Assembly: GCA_023266575.1 (NCBI GenBank)
Contig: JAHFPV010000018.1
Location: 1-59,805, forward strand
Direction of reading: 5' to 3'
Length of the DNA: 59,805 nucleotides
Origin: Sphingobium sp.
GTDB taxonomy: Bacteria > Pseudomonadota > Alphaproteobacteria > Sphingomonadales > Sphingomonadaceae
Under the pieces are notes generated by a model that was given only the letters and a program-made list of their open reading frames with translations, did not search any database and had not been told where the DNA came from. Shown here piece after piece: positions 45,038-52,457 of the stretch (the stretch's first letter is position 1; each line of letters begins with the position of its first letter). The translations under genes and the position numbers were made by a program.

Positions 45038-45241
45038 TCAAACGCCCAACTCCTCCCGATAGCTTACCGGATCGGCAATCCAGCGGTTGATGGCGGACTC
45101 GCGCCAGCCAGCGCCGTGGACGCTGATCTTCACTTGGCGCGGGAAAGTGCCTTCGCCCATCTTGCGATAAAGCGTCGTGCGCGAAAGCCCGGTGCGGGCA
45201 AGTACGGTTTTCAGGCGAATGATACGATCACTGTTGTTCAT
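45038..45241 (-). CDS. AlpA-family transcriptional regulator
   Basis: A 67-residue winged-helix/MerR-type excisionase-like protein: RLKTVLARTGLSRTTLYRKM and EGTFPRQVKISVHGAGWRES-like core, then INRWIADPV. AlpA-type proteins control integrase expression and excision in P4-like elements. It faces the integrase gene, from which it is separated by the hairpin at 44991-45035. Start: ATG 45241. Confidence 0.9.
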   Translation of the reverse strand: MNNSDRIIRLKTVLARTGLSRTTLYRKMGEGTFPRQVKISVHGAGWRESAINRWIADPVSYREELGV

Positions 45242-45701
45242 GGGGCAGTCTCTTCAAATCAGGATGTTGCACGCGCCCCCGACCACGAGCATTGGATGCC
45301 TTGCCGTCCCGGACAAGAGTGTTCCGGGCGCGCAGGCAGCTACGCTTTCATGGGTCGGTGAACGCTGGCGGCAATTGGCGGTCAGCGGCGGAAGACGGCG
45401 GAATTTTGCGTAGGCTTCTCACTGATAGCGATCAGCGAAGATTTTTTCCCAGCCTGTACCAAAGTTTCATGCCACGCCTTCTCATCCGCCCCGTCTCAGG
45501 GGACAGCCAGCAGGCGTTAGGTCGAGTCGGTCATTGGAGGCTCCTTTGAAAGGACCACCGTCGGTAGCGTCGTGAAGCAAACCCATGCTCACCCGCAGCC
45601 TATGCGCTGTCAAGAAGGCGGATACCGTGTCGTTCCTTCCTATCCATATTGAACTATAATGCTAAGTGTTATATAGAATCACAGAGAGCAGGAGAACCGC
45701 C
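45242..45701. other. Gap between alpA and the first toxin gene
   Basis: No protein I can support is seen in this 460-bp stretch; short open frames on both strands lack ribosome-binding sites and known motifs. A TATAAT hexamer at 45655-45660 is a likely -10 for the toxin-antitoxin pair, and the sequence around it (CTATAATGCTAAGTG then TTATATAG) is a near-dyad that could be the antitoxin operator. A short TCCTTT/AAAGGA palindrome lies near 45541-45554. Confidence 0.5.
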
Positions 45702-46091
45702 ATCGCGCGCATCTTCAAAAATGGTTGGTTCGAGCGCTTCGCGCGAAAAGAGCGGATTGCTGATGCCTCGCTTGTTGAAGCCGTGGAGCGCGCAGAAAGC
45801 GGTCTGGTGGATGCCGATCTTGGCGGCGGTGTCATCAAGCAGCGGGTCGCGTGCACAGGGCGAGGCAAGGCGGGCGGCTATCGCACGTTGATCCTTTTCC
45901 GGCAGGGTGACAGGGCGATATTCACTTTCGGGTTCGCCAAGAGTGCACAGGCGAACATAACAAAGGCGGACCTGGCCCTGCTTCGCGACGCGGCAAGCGA
46001 GGCGCTGGAGTGGAGCGCCGGGGAATTGGACCGACTGGTGGCGTCGGGAACGCTGGTGGAGATAGACGATGGGAACCGTGATGAAGGATAA
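45702..46091 (+). CDS. RelE/HigB-superfamily toxin (DUF1044 type), possibly with an ATC start
   Basis: About 129 residues. The family start MARIFKT-WF is matched by IARIFKNGWFERFARK, so the first codon appears to be ATC at 45702, preceded by AGGAG at good spacing. A GTG at 45666 in the same frame overlaps the presumed promoter. The rest (GGGVIKQRVACTGRGKAGGY, RTLILFRQGDRAIFTFGFAK, SAQANITKADLALLRDAASE) matches this RelE-like mRNA-cleaving toxin group. The antitoxin gene overlaps its end. Confidence 0.8.
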   Translation: MARIFKNGWFERFARKERIADASLVEAVERAESGLVDADLGGGVIKQRVACTGRGKAGGYRTLILFRQGDRAIFTFGFAKSAQANITKADLALLRDAASEALEWSAGELDRLVASGTLVEIDDGNRDEG

Positions 46092-46401
46092 AGGCTATCG
46101 CAGCGAGATTGCAGGCGCGATCCATGAAATGATGAGCGACGCCCACGATGCGGGCGTGGTGTCGCGCGCGACGCTGCGTACATTCGATGACGCGTGCCTT
46201 ACCCCCGCCCCTGCGCTGGCAGGCGATGAAATTCGGGCGATCCGCGAGCGTGAGCATGTCTCGCAACCAGTATTCGCCGCCTATCTCAACGTCTCGCGCA
46301 ATCTCGTGTCGGATTGGGAACGCGGCGTGAAGCGGCCCGGCGGCCCTGCTCTGCGTCTTCTGTCGATCATCCAGCGCAAAGGATTACAGGCGGTCGCGTA
46401 G
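46069..46401 (+). CDS. XRE-family antitoxin
   Basis: A 110-residue helix-turn-helix protein. The N-terminal part precedes the HTH: LAGDEIRAIREREHVSQPVF and AAYLNVSRNLVSDWERGVKR are the XRE core. It overlaps the toxin end by 23 bp, so the pair is one operon, as in HigBA-type modules where toxin comes first. It probably binds the dyad around 45655-45675 to repress its own promoter. Start 46069 (ATG) or 46081 (ATG). Confidence 0.88.
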   Translation: MGTVMKDKGYRSEIAGAIHEMMSDAHDAGVVSRATLRTFDDACLTPAPALAGDEIRAIREREHVSQPVFAAYLNVSRNLVSDWERGVKRPGGPALRLLSIIQRKGLQAVA

Positions 46402-46663
46402 CTGTCCAATGGCCGTTAGGCGAATGTCCGGTCTGTAGTTGGGGTGCGAGAATAGCTGACTCTTGCGTTGGGTCGCCTGCCGACCAGCTATTTCCGTTGC
46501 TCCTAGGTCGCGCGGACGTCTGGATCTGACAGAAGCCGTGACCGAGCGTCATGAAGCTGACGGGCCGCCGCTGCCCCACAAGCGGCCGTTCGATTAAAAC
46601 CTTGGGTTGCCACGATGCGACCGTTCGTTCATCCCACGTCGGTTGCGAGGAAATGGGGGGAAT
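46402..46663. other. Untranslated gap before the NACHT gene
   Basis: No protein I can support here. Base composition changes from GC-rich toward AT-rich at about 46720, inside the start of the NACHT gene. No clear promoter hexamers were identified. Confidence 0.4.
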
Positions 46664-48865
46664 ATGGACTGGCGCGTACTTGAAGCGGAAGCTCGGAAGG
46701 TTGCAGCATCTGTTTGGGCAGCGCCCTGCACTGCCGAGCTAGTAAACGGCGTCAGGTGTGATGGGGTTATCAAAGTTCGCCCTGACTATTGGATTTTAAT
46801 CGAGGTCTCGAAAAGCGACACACTCGATAAGCTGCGTGAGGACGTAACCAAATTTGGCGCAATGCGCCTGTCCCTCATGGCTAGGCAAATATATTCCGAG
46901 TGCTATTTCGTCACGTCCGGTGACACATCCTCACTAAAAACTACCGGAGATGGACTCAACATCGGGGTTTATAGCATTGCCGATTTCGCGAGCAAATTTC
47001 TTGGATCTTCTCAATACATTAACGAGCGGAAGCTTGCTCCGTTTGGCAGCGCCGTAGACCCAAACACTGGGGAGGCCGATGAGGTTCCATATGTGGCTAT
47101 AACCTATCGCGATCCCCAAAATAACGAATACAATGTACACGATATTGCTAAAGAGGTCGCTCGAGGCCGTCAGGTTGTTTTGCTAGGTGAGTTTGGATCT
47201 GGAAAATCGCGTTGCTTGATGGAAGCATTTAACGCTCTGATTAAATTTGAATCCGTATTCACGCCGTTCGCCATAAACTTGCGAGATCATTGGGGATTCA
47301 GGAGATTTAATACTCTTATTGTCGATCATCTAAGTCGAATAGGGCTATCTTCCTTTGCTGATGTTTTGATACGCAGCGTCAAGCGAGGCCAGCATGCTTT
47401 GCTTTTGGACGGTTTCGATGAAATCGGCTCGCAATCGTGGTCAGGTGCCACTGAGCGCCTCGCAGAAGTTCGGCGAGCCAGCAGCGAGGCGGTGCGAGAC
47501 TTATTATCCAACTCGAAGGGTTCAGGAGTTCTAATTACCGGACGAGAACACTATTTCGATACTTATGAGGAGATGGCGGAAAGCCTTGGGCTAAGCGAAG
47601 GTTTTCTCCTGCTGCAATGTCCAGCCGAATTTAGCGATGCCGAAGCCGCTGCATACATTTCACTTGCGACAGGTCGAAGCAATGTCCCGGATTGGATGCC
47701 CAAGAAGCCGCTCATTTGTCAGCTTCTTGCTAGGCTTGATCCTGCAGAGATAGACCGAATACAGTCCTCCGCGAAGGGCGAAGTAGAATTCTTTGAACAG
47801 GTCTTTGATGCGGTATGCGTTCGCGAGACCAAAATTCACGCGACAGTTCAGACTGGCACGCTTCGGGAGGTGCTTCTTAATCTAGCCCAATCGACGCGCG
47901 AAAAACCCGACGGTAAAGACGACCTGTCCCCAGAAACTGTAAATGAAGCATTTTACAAGGCAGCCGGATATGCACCGCTCGATGAAGCTGCGATTCTACT
48001 GCAGCGGCTTCCCTATCTAGGCCGCGTGGGCGCGGGGAGCCCAGATCGCCGTTTCATCGATCAGTATGCGAAAGACGGTCTCCGCGGCTTAGCTACCGCA
48101 GGGGCCATACTAGCCTATGATGCTGAGGTTGCCGCCAAGAAATGGGTACAGCCCCTAAAATCATTTGGTGTTGAGGTGCTGGCTGCAAAAGGCCACACTA
48201 GCGGGCAAGCGGTTCAATATGCCAAAAACTGCTCCAAGAACGGGAATCAGCAGCTAGCGTGCGACATAGTGGCTACAATTAGCTTACTGGAAAGCGGCGA
48301 TCACAACTATAATGGTTTGATGATCACTGGCGGCGACATTGAGCTGCTCTCATTTTCTGGTTCTACTTCAAGTAACTTAAATGTTTCAAACGTTTATGTC
48401 AGGCGCCTTGTGATCGACGATTCAAAATTTGAATCAGTCGGGTTCGGCAACTGCATATTCGCTATGGTAGAGGGCATAGGCTCTTTGAACGCCTTCCCAG
48501 ATGTTTTTGCAGACAACTGTGTCGCGGAAAAGTTTGAACCGGCGCTCACCGTTAGCAGAATTAGCGAACTAAACCTGAGCGATGCCCACAAGACGCTCAT
48601 GGCCCTCTTGAAAAAATTATTTTTTCAGCCGGGAGGAGGGCGGCAGGAAGACGCTTTGTTGAGAGGCACGGAGGGATACTGGGATGCGAAAGCGGCTGAG
48701 GCTACGCTTCGCTACCTAGAGACCCACCAGATGGTTTTGAAAACACGGGGGGATCATGGAACATTGTATGTTCCTCAACGCCGCTTCACACGCAGAATGC
48801 AGGATGTCTCAGATCAGCGTTCGGCCTCGTCGGATGAAATATGGACGCAGCTCAATTCACTTTAG
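46664..48865 (+). CDS. NACHT-type STAND NTPase, probable anti-phage protein
   Basis: A 733-residue protein. Residues 1-90 may be a PD-(D/E)XK-like nuclease-related domain (Glu7, Asp33 in VRCDGVIK, Glu47 in WILIEVSKSD, though Lys is replaced by Ser at the ExK place). The NTPase has Walker A GEFGSGKS (175-182) and Walker B HALLLDGFDEIG (Asp249-Glu253), which has the NACHT-type DGFDE, with a sensor-like GVLITGREHYFDTYEE. A helical arm follows, then a pentapeptide-like beta-helix (~530-610) and a winged-helix-like C-terminus. NACHT STAND proteins detect phage infection and kill the cell. Start ATG 46664 has GGGGGG upstream; codon use is AT-richer than the neighbours, indicating separate acquisition. 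Confidence 0.82.
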   Translation: MDWRVLEAEARKVAASVWAAPCTAELVNGVRCDGVIKVRPDYWILIEVSKSDTLDKLREDVTKFGAMRLSLMARQIYSECYFVTSGDTSSLKTTGDGLNIGVYSIADFASKFLGSSQYINERKLAPFGSAVDPNTGEADEVPYVAITYRDPQNNEYNVHDIAKEVARGRQVVLLGEFGSGKSRCLMEAFNALIKFESVFTPFAINLRDHWGFRRFNTLIVDHLSRIGLSSFADVLIRSVKRGQHALLLDGFDEIGSQSWSGATERLAEVRRASSEAVRDLLSNSKGSGVLITGREHYFDTYEEMAESLGLSEGFLLLQCPAEFSDAEAAAYISLATGRSNVPDWMPKKPLICQLLARLDPAEIDRIQSSAKGEVEFFEQVFDAVCVRETKIHATVQTGTLREVLLNLAQSTREKPDGKDDLSPETVNEAFYKAAGYAPLDEAAILLQRLPYLGRVGAGSPDRRFIDQYAKDGLRGLATAGAILAYDAEVAAKKWVQPLKSFGVEVLAAKGHTSGQAVQYAKNCSKNGNQQLACDIVATISLLESGDHNYNGLMITGGDIELLSFSGSTSSNLNVSNVYVRRLVIDDSKFESVGFGNCIFAMVEGIGSLNAFPDVFADNCVAEKFEPALTVSRISELNLSDAHKTLMALLKKLFFQPGGGRQEDALLRGTEGYWDAKAAEATLRYLETHQMVLKTRGDHGTLYVPQRRFTRRMQDVSDQRSASSDEIWTQLNSL

Positions 48866-49234
48866 GTATCGTCCGCTGTTTCCGCTACGCCGCTAAAAGC
48901 GGCTTTCCGGTTTGCATCAAAGTTGCTCATTCCGCGCCGATCATTCGCCGAGTCGGGTCAGGCCGCTTCGGGCATGATCGGCGCTTCAGCATTTCGTCGG
49001 GAATGACTGCTTCGTCCCAGCCCTGGTCATAAGCGGACTGACTGCTCATGGGCGCGCCATTGGCCCAATTGAACGGCGTAAACTGGCGCATTGCGGTCAG
49101 TCGGGAAGCGCATTGGCGTCGGGCACGAGCCACACAATTCTGCGATGCCCCTGCAAATCACGGTGTCACAAGGAATGGGTGAGAATTACCGCCGGATTGG
49201 CGATTTGCCCGACAACTGCAACCGAACGCTTCTT
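48866..49234. other. Gap between the NACHT gene and the RHH gene
   Basis: No confident feature. On the minus strand, a 54-codon open frame (48927-49091) begins MRQFTPFNWANGAPMSSQSA, but it has no ribosome-binding site or known motif, so I do not call it a gene. Confidence 0.35.
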
Positions 49235-49441
49235 TCAGGTTGAAGAATGCCTGCCCGATTTTGCGGTACGTTCGCTCTCCAATCGTTCAACCTCCTTTTC
49301 AACGAGGCTGCGGATGAACTGAGCGCGCCGATTGGGGCCGATCAGATCGTCAATGCGCTCCGCCAAGCCATTCGGCAGACGGACAACGGTTGTTTTCACT
49401 CCGAGCGGCGGTCTTCCCATGGAAGTCTCGTAACCGGCCAT
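49235..49441 (-). CDS. Ribbon-helix-helix DNA-binding protein
   Basis: A 68-residue protein with VKTTVVRLPNGLAERIDDLI then GPNRRAQFIRSLVEKEVERL, the strand-helix-helix pattern of Arc/CopG/ParD regulators. RHH proteins act as antitoxins or operon repressors. There is no toxin downstream of it. Its gene is divergent from the operon starting at 49574, and the shared 132-bp space has inverted repeats (49471-49520), suggesting it represses both. Confidence 0.85.
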   Translation of the reverse strand: MAGYETSMGRPPLGVKTTVVRLPNGLAERIDDLIGPNRRAQFIRSLVEKEVERLESERTAKSGRHSST

Positions 49442-49470
49442 GACGCCCGTTCAATCACAAGTTCACTAAG

Positions 49471-49520
49471 AGATATCGGTTATTGATCAATGCCATTCTT
49501 TTGTCGTATAAGCGATATCT
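49471..49520. promoter_or_regulatory. Candidate operator between the RHH gene and the Tat/HEPN operon
   Basis: AGATATCG (49471-49478) and CGATATCT (49513-49520) form an inverted repeat 34 bp apart, and the palindrome TTGATCAA (49483-49490) lies between them. The site is AT-rich in an otherwise GC-rich region, and sits in a divergent promoter space, as expected for RHH-bound operators. Confidence 0.5.
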
Positions 49521-49573
49521 GATAGTCCTTTGCGAGATGTAATCCAGAGGACCTAGCCGATGGAGGCAAGGCA

Positions 49574-50218
49574 ATGGCGAAAGGTGAATATCCGTCTGAC
49601 GATTCGAAAATCGGTACATCTCGCCGCGCTCTGCTACGCGGATTGACCGTCATACCAGTTACGGCGTCGGCCATCGCCTCGCCTTGGGCCAAGACCCTGT
49701 CACCGCTCCACCAGCGGCATGAAGACGAACCCGCGACACTGGTGCGGACTAAAGAGGGCCGAAGCGTGAGCCGCTTCCGCTATCACAATGCCGAACGCTG
49801 GATGACCACGCTCGAAGCAGATTTCCTAGCCGAACCGCGACATGCAAAGGAAGCGCTGCATCAGGCCGGTTTCGTGACCCAGCAGGCCCTGTGCGCCTAT
49901 CTGCTGGACGTGGGCTTTGCCGATGCGTGGAATGCCCGCCACATCAAGCAGGACATCGCCAAGGCGCTGGCCTACGCCAATGCCTGCGGCTTTGGTCATG
50001 ATTGCCCCGATATGGCGCGGCTGGCGGCGATACTCTCGCCCTACTGGAAGTGGGGCTATTATTATCATGATTGGGAGGAAGACCGGCCGCGCACAGGCGG
50101 CTTCATTCCCGCCACGATCACACCCCTTGTCCGTGCCTTGGTGGATCGCGTGCATGATGTGACAGGCCACCCGCGCCCGAAAGGTTGCCAGCGTCGCCCA
50201 CAGGAGGCGCTGTCATGA
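49574..50218 (+). CDS. Protein with Tat-like signal, unknown function
   Basis: A 214-residue protein. The N-terminus has the twin-arginine string TSRRALLRGLTVIPVTASAI followed by ASPWAK, consistent with a Tat signal and AxA cleavage, which would send the folded protein to the periplasm. The mature part (~45-214) is helical and rich in aromatics (LSPYWKWGYYYHDWEEDRPR), with no family recognised. Its stop overlaps the next start (ATGA), so it is co-translated with the NT-HEPN-STN gene. Start ATG 49574; a GGAGGCAAGGCA region precedes it. Confidence 0.75.
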   Translation: MAKGEYPSDDSKIGTSRRALLRGLTVIPVTASAIASPWAKTLSPLHQRHEDEPATLVRTKEGRSVSRFRYHNAERWMTTLEADFLAEPRHAKEALHQAGFVTQQALCAYLLDVGFADAWNARHIKQDIAKALAYANACGFGHDCPDMARLAAILSPYWKWGYYYHDWEEDRPRTGGFIPATITPLVRALVDRVHDVTGHPRPKGCQRRPQEALS

Positions 50219-51729
50219 TGCTGCGCACCGATACCGATCATCTGCCAGCGCCGATCACGGAGGAGCTTCTTCACGTCGTCACAATCCTGTTCGAGGCGTT
50301 CGAGAAGACAACCAAGGGCCGATGTTCCGAACATTTCCGGGCAGGCCGCATCCTCACCCTGATCCTGCATGGTCCCCACGCCGAGAAGGACTGGGAAGAT
50401 GTTGCGCCGGGGGAAGCATTCCGCCTGTTGGTGATCGTCAACTACCCGCGTCTTGCCCGCAGCGAACGCGACTGGCGGCTGGTGCGTGACAGGCTGCGCC
50501 GCGCGTGGGAGCATGGCGAAATTACCCGCCCGGTGCGGCTGGCGGTCGAAAGCCTTGAACGGGTGAACGGCGCTCTTGCCGAAGGCGTCCCGCATTTCGT
50601 CACCATCGCCGAGCAGGGTATCGCGCTCTACCAGATGGAGGGCTTGCGGCTGAAAGAGCCGCGCCACCTGCCAGCGCGAGAACGGGCTAGCCGGGGCGTG
50701 GCGGAGTTCATCCGGTGGCATAAGCGCGGAACCGGCTTTCTGGCTGGCGCGGCTTTCTATCGGAACCGAGGCGATGCGCCGATGGCGGCGCTGATGCTGC
50801 ATCAGGCATGCGAGCATTTCTATCTGTCCGTCTTGCAGTCGATCAGCCTGCACGCCCCGCGCACCCATGCGTTGGATGAACTGCGCGAGGCGGCGGAAGC
50901 GCTGGACCCGCGTCTGTGTTCGGCATGGCCGCGCGATAGCCGGTTTGAGCGGCGCGCGTTCGGCTGCATACGCCGCGCCTATGTCGAAGCGCGCTATGGG
51001 CGATCATACCGCATTTCGGGCGAGGAACTGTCATGGGCGTTCGCGCGAGTGGAAATATTGCAGGAACGGGCAGCGTTTGCCGTCGCGGATCATCAAGCTT
51101 CGCTTGCCGCGAGCCTGCCAGCGCCGATGCTTCCGCCCCCCGAAGTGCCGACGACAGCGATAGCCCTTTCCGAGCCTGCTGGTCGGGCAAACATGCTGCA
51201 ACGGACATGGCGAATCGTGCGACGTGTCGCCCCGCCACAGTACCGATGGAATCCGCTCATTCCGCTTCGGCGATTCTGGCGCTCTGCCAGGTTCGTGCGC
51301 TGGGAAGACCATCTGTTCTTGGCGGTGATCGGTCTATGCCTTTTCATGGCTGGTGCGGAGGCAATGCTATGGCGGGTGCAGTCTGCGCAGGCCGTGCGTT
51401 CCGAACCGGCAGACCTCTCCGCCGTACTGGACTTCGACGTGCGCGCAGACACCGTGTTGGGCGCGGTCATGGATGTTGCGCAGAGGGCGGGCTACCGGGT
51501 CAAGGCCAACGAGGACATTTGGACGGTGCAATGGACCGGGGCCTATCGCGCCAAGGCGACGACCTTCGACGCGCTGGCGGACATTCTCTATGGCTCCGGC
51601 CTGTGCCCTGCGATCAGAGAAGGCTTCATCACCGTGCGCTACTGCGACAAGAGCAGTCCACCCATCGCGGCGATGGTCGAGTATCAGGCCGAACCGGACA
51701 GCAATGTTCACTTGTCAGTTTCGCGCTAA
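50215..51729 (+). CDS. NT-HEPN-transmembrane-STN fusion protein
   Basis: A 504-residue protein. Residues ~25-110 resemble a degenerate nucleotidyltransferase (LTLILHGPHAEKDW where the family has GS, then FRLLVIVN without the Asp pair). Residues ~160-290 are a HEPN domain (GAAFYRNRGDAPMAALMLHQ and ACEHFYLSVLQSISLHAPRT, with RRAYVEARYGRSYRIS), lacking the R-x4-6-H of toxic HEPN RNases. One membrane segment lies at ~366-386 (HLFLAVIGLCLFMAGAEAML), and residues ~405-485 are an STN-like domain (LDFDVRADTVLGAVMDVAQR to ALADILYGSGLCPAIREGFI). Topology would be N-in, C-periplasmic. AGGAGG precedes ATG 50215. Its end overlaps traD by 4 bp. Confidence 0.7.
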   Translation: MMLRTDTDHLPAPITEELLHVVTILFEAFEKTTKGRCSEHFRAGRILTLILHGPHAEKDWEDVAPGEAFRLLVIVNYPRLARSERDWRLVRDRLRRAWEHGEITRPVRLAVESLERVNGALAEGVPHFVTIAEQGIALYQMEGLRLKEPRHLPARERASRGVAEFIRWHKRGTGFLAGAAFYRNRGDAPMAALMLHQACEHFYLSVLQSISLHAPRTHALDELREAAEALDPRLCSAWPRDSRFERRAFGCIRRAYVEARYGRSYRISGEELSWAFARVEILQERAAFAVADHQASLAASLPAPMLPPPEVPTTAIALSEPAGRANMLQRTWRIVRRVAPPQYRWNPLIPLRRFWRSARFVRWEDHLFLAVIGLCLFMAGAEAMLWRVQSAQAVRSEPADLSAVLDFDVRADTVLGAVMDVAQRAGYRVKANEDIWTVQWTGAYRAKATTFDALADILYGSGLCPAIREGFITVRYCDKSSPPIAAMVEYQAEPDSNVHLSVSR

Positions 51730-51956
51730 CCGCCGTCCTGTTCCGCCTCGAAGGCCCGCTTGCCTTTGCGCCTCCAGAGGGCGAGAGCGTTGGCGCGTTC
51801 CTCGCCGCGCAACCGGTCGGCAACGGTGAGGAACGCGCCGTAGATCGTTGCCCGGTCATCATTGGTCAGATCGACCAGCCCCGCCTTGATGACGAGGCCG
51901 CCCAGTTCGATCAGATGCCGCGTTCGTTCCCGCCGCTTGACCTGCCAATCCCGCAT
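51726..51956 (-). CDS. traD: Conjugal transfer protein TraD (Ti type)
   Basis: A 76-residue protein beginning MRDWQVKRRERTRHLIELGG, with LGGLVIKAGL as the family string. Small TraD proteins of Ti/Rhizobium plasmids assist relaxosome function; they are not the VirD4-type coupling protein of the same name in F. It lies 22 bp from traC on the same strand, as in Ti plasmids, where traG would follow. Here the next gene instead is the convergent NT-HEPN-STN gene. Confidence 0.85.
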   Translation of the reverse strand: MRDWQVKRRERTRHLIELGGLVIKAGLVDLTNDDRATIYGAFLTVADRLRGEERANALALWRRKGKRAFEAEQDGG

Positions 51957-51978
51957 GTCGGTTCGTGCCTTCCGAGCC

Positions 51979-52284
51979 TCAAGCCGATGCCGCGCCGCCG
52001 CCGAGCGGGAGAGTGCCGCTTTGCTGGCCAGAAGGTCCGCTCGCAGGCTCGCCGCCTTTGCCGAGAAAGAATGCCGCGCCCGCCTTGCGCCATCCCTCCT
52101 TTGTCGCGGCGTCTTTCACCGTAGCGGCATGGAGTAGCGCCCCGGCCAGTATATCGGCGTCGAGTGTATCGGCCCCGGTCGCCGACACCAGTTCGCCAAG
52201 CTGGCGGACGCGCCGTTCCCTGAGCGCCTTGGCCTTGTCGGCCAGGGCTTTGAGTTCCGAATCAAAATCGCGGGGTTTGCGCAT
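51979..52284 (-). CDS. traC: Conjugal transfer protein TraC (Ti type)
   Basis: A 101-residue protein: RDFDSELKALADKAKALRER, then RVRQLGELVSATGADTLDAD and ILAGALLHAATVKDA with a GAAFFLGKG tail. The pattern matches TraC of Ti-like relaxosomes, which helps TraA at oriT. It is divergent from traA, with the oriT in the 173-bp space between. Start: ATG 52284. Confidence 0.88.
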   Translation of the reverse strand: MRKPRDFDSELKALADKAKALRERRVRQLGELVSATGADTLDADILAGALLHAATVKDAATKEGWRKAGAAFFLGKGGEPASGPSGQQSGTLPLGGGAASA

Positions 52285-52377
52285 TGCAAAGTCTCCATTG
52301 AGTGACGATGGGGCTATGGTAAGATGATCTCACCCGCTGCGCAGTAGAGTCGCCGGGACAGCCTGACACCGCCTAGT

Positions 52378-52427
52378 CCCTTCCGAGAAATTTTCGAGAA
52401 GGGCGCGCTTATACGTCGTTCCGACGT
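52378..52427. other. Origin of transfer (oriT), Ti-like
   Basis: The stretch between traC and traA has GAAGGGCGCGCTTATACGTC (52398-52417), very close to the Ti-plasmid nick region AAGGGCGCAATTATACGTC. It is flanked by an inverted repeat (CCCTTC 52378-52383 with GAAGGG 52398-52403), and by ACGTCG/CGACGT (52413-52418 and 52422-52427). The position, between divergent traC and traA, is the canonical one. Confidence 0.9.
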
Positions 52428-52457
52428 GCGCTTTGATGGCGTAAATGGATTGCCATC

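Noticed and set aside
45177-45549. Several short plus-strand frames between alpA and the toxin gene
   Set aside because: No ribosome-binding sites, overlapping frames, and no family features.
48927-49091. A 54-codon minus-strand frame starting MRQFTPFNWANGAP
   Set aside because: It looks protein-like but has no ribosome-binding site, no known motif and is very short; left as undecided rather than called.
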